Shown: piece by piece, positions 62,974 to 64,000 of the stretch
Numbering within the stretch: the first letter of the stretch is position 1
Layout of the letters: each line of letters begins with the position of its first letter
Assembly (NCBI GenBank): GCA_903813345.2
Contig: CAIIXF020000006.1
Span: 15,010,348 to 15,074,347, forward strand
From: Owenia fusiformis
Taxonomy: Eukaryota > Annelida > Polychaeta > Sabellida > Oweniidae
DNA: 64,000 bases
Direction of reading: 5' to 3'
Program-made: the position numbers and the translations under genes
Notes under the pieces: generated by a model
Databases searched by the model: none
What the model was told of the DNA's origin: nothing
Seen by the model: only the letters and a program-made list of their open reading frames with translations

Positions 62974-64000
62974 ACAAATCTGAATAACTCAGTCATCCAG
63001 TATGGGTTCATATTTGGCACAATTGAACCTAGTTCAATGTTCTTTCATTCTACAAAACAAAATGTTTTTATAATTCAGCGTTGATACAAGGGATTATTTT
63101 ATACACATGTATCATCATTATACCATGCTCTTATCAAGTCTATTACTGAGGTGGAACTGCCGGGATTTTATTTCAAATTGAATAGTTCATTGTACTTTCA
63201 AAATATTAAGCTTTTAGATTAAGATAAACAAAGTAAGTCAACAGAAATAAAAACCCGGCGGGAAATAATCACTGTGAATAATATATATAAGTTGTGGGAA
63301 TATACTGAAAGCATGATTATACATGTAATACGTATATACGCAACGTGTGTATTTACAAATACCCCGGCAAATTGTCCAAACATTCGGTATCGAATTTCAC
63401 TGATTTTTCCGGGATTTTGATGTATTTTTCCCATTTTCAGTGTTAAACAATTTTTCGGGCTAGGTGATTAAGTTCTGGACACTGAGAAGTCTGGTTATTT
63501 GACATGTTGAACTACCATTTTCCCTTGAATGTTATTTTCTTTAAATCATTCGTGGTTTAAACCTCCTTCGTCTTGTTTTGATATTTAGAAATTGTTTTCT
63601 CTGATGTGTATCTTAATGAGTCTACCGATACAGTTTGTGAGCTGTCACCTAATGCACCCTTGGTATACGCAGCTAACGTAAATTGACCGGTACGGGTCAA
63701 AAGCTGGACCGGTACGGGTTAACGGTTTTATTTGAATTTAAAATAGCCATAACTTGCTCAATATTGACTTCCTCGTGTCTAATTTGAAATATATGATGCC
63801 TCCCAATGCTTTTAAGTACCCCAATTTTTTACAGATTTTTAAACGGACCAAAACTCTCTAAATGCTCATTTATGCTCTTTTCTCTCGAGAACGACTGTCT
63901 CATTTTCACTATAACTTTTATTTAGTACTTCTAACATATAAGATCTATTTTTCCCCATCAAGGTATGATGTAAATGACATGCTATTTACATCTTGTGAGT

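Larger units (their letters stand above)
58745..64000. other. Upstream flank of RUVBL2, no supported gene
   Basis: About 5.2 kb without coding sequence that I can support on either strand; open frames are short and of biased or random composition. It contains the repeats and elements listed separately. GTGATGGCGGCGATTG on the minus strand near 60738 has a YY1-like core but is not linked to any splice donor I could trust. Confidence 0.5.

Overview
The window is animal nuclear DNA. It is AT-rich, has short exons with canonical GT-AG introns, and is full of small DNA transposons. I infer a marine invertebrate, most likely a mollusc or another lophotrochozoan. The main reason is a tandem-monomer element ending in an ACGG/ACAG microsatellite (about 41.9-43.6 kb), an architecture known from bivalve 'pearl'-type elements; many other terminal-inverted-repeat elements of the marine-invertebrate kind support it. 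The species cannot be fixed from this sequence.

Two protein-coding genes are supported, both on the minus strand. The first runs from about 39.8 kb leftwards and leaves the window at the left edge. Non-coding 5' exons lie near 39.76, 36.06 and 33.04 kb. The start codon is at 16005, and a string of very short coding exons follows (15950, 14011, 13145, 12718, 11662, 10271, 9435, 5485, 2563, 1526, 187). The assembled N-terminus, about 220 residues, is almost entirely Arg/Glu/Ala. Three blocks of basic helix alternate with acidic linkers and lead into a Glu/Arg/Gln single-helix or coiled-coil region. It most resembles the N-terminus of caldesmon-type actin-binding proteins, but I hold that name loosely. 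The gene has frame-neutral micro-exons (9 nt twice, perhaps 18 nt), a GC-AG intron, unplaced cassette-like exons and a probable internal promoter or 24-nt exon at 6.44 kb. This is the anatomy of a heavily alternatively spliced cytoskeletal gene.

The second gene (58705 to 44378) is a complete RUVBL2 (Reptin) gene: 15 coding exons, 464 residues, every splice junction in frame, and all AAA+ motifs intact. RUVBL2 acts with RUVBL1 in INO80, SWR1/SRCAP, TIP60 and R2TP complexes. Its 3' end lies about 4.5 kb upstream of the first gene's distal promoter. That gap holds a 1.65-kb tandem-repeat element.

The rest is introns and flanks, dominated by non-autonomous DNA elements. There are hAT-like elements with 6-9 bp target duplications, TA-flanked mariner-like fold-backs (one carrying a broken transposase C-terminus in a giant palindrome), and two adjoining TTAA-bounded hairpins that share one TTAA. 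A 2.0-kb element with ATAA duplications repeats one 17-bp motif inside itself, a MITE has ends built of 16-bp tandem repeats, and a C/G-rich hairpin family has four copies in one intron. Sequence right of 58.75 kb has no gene I can support. I see no rRNA, tRNA, CRISPR or bacterial features.
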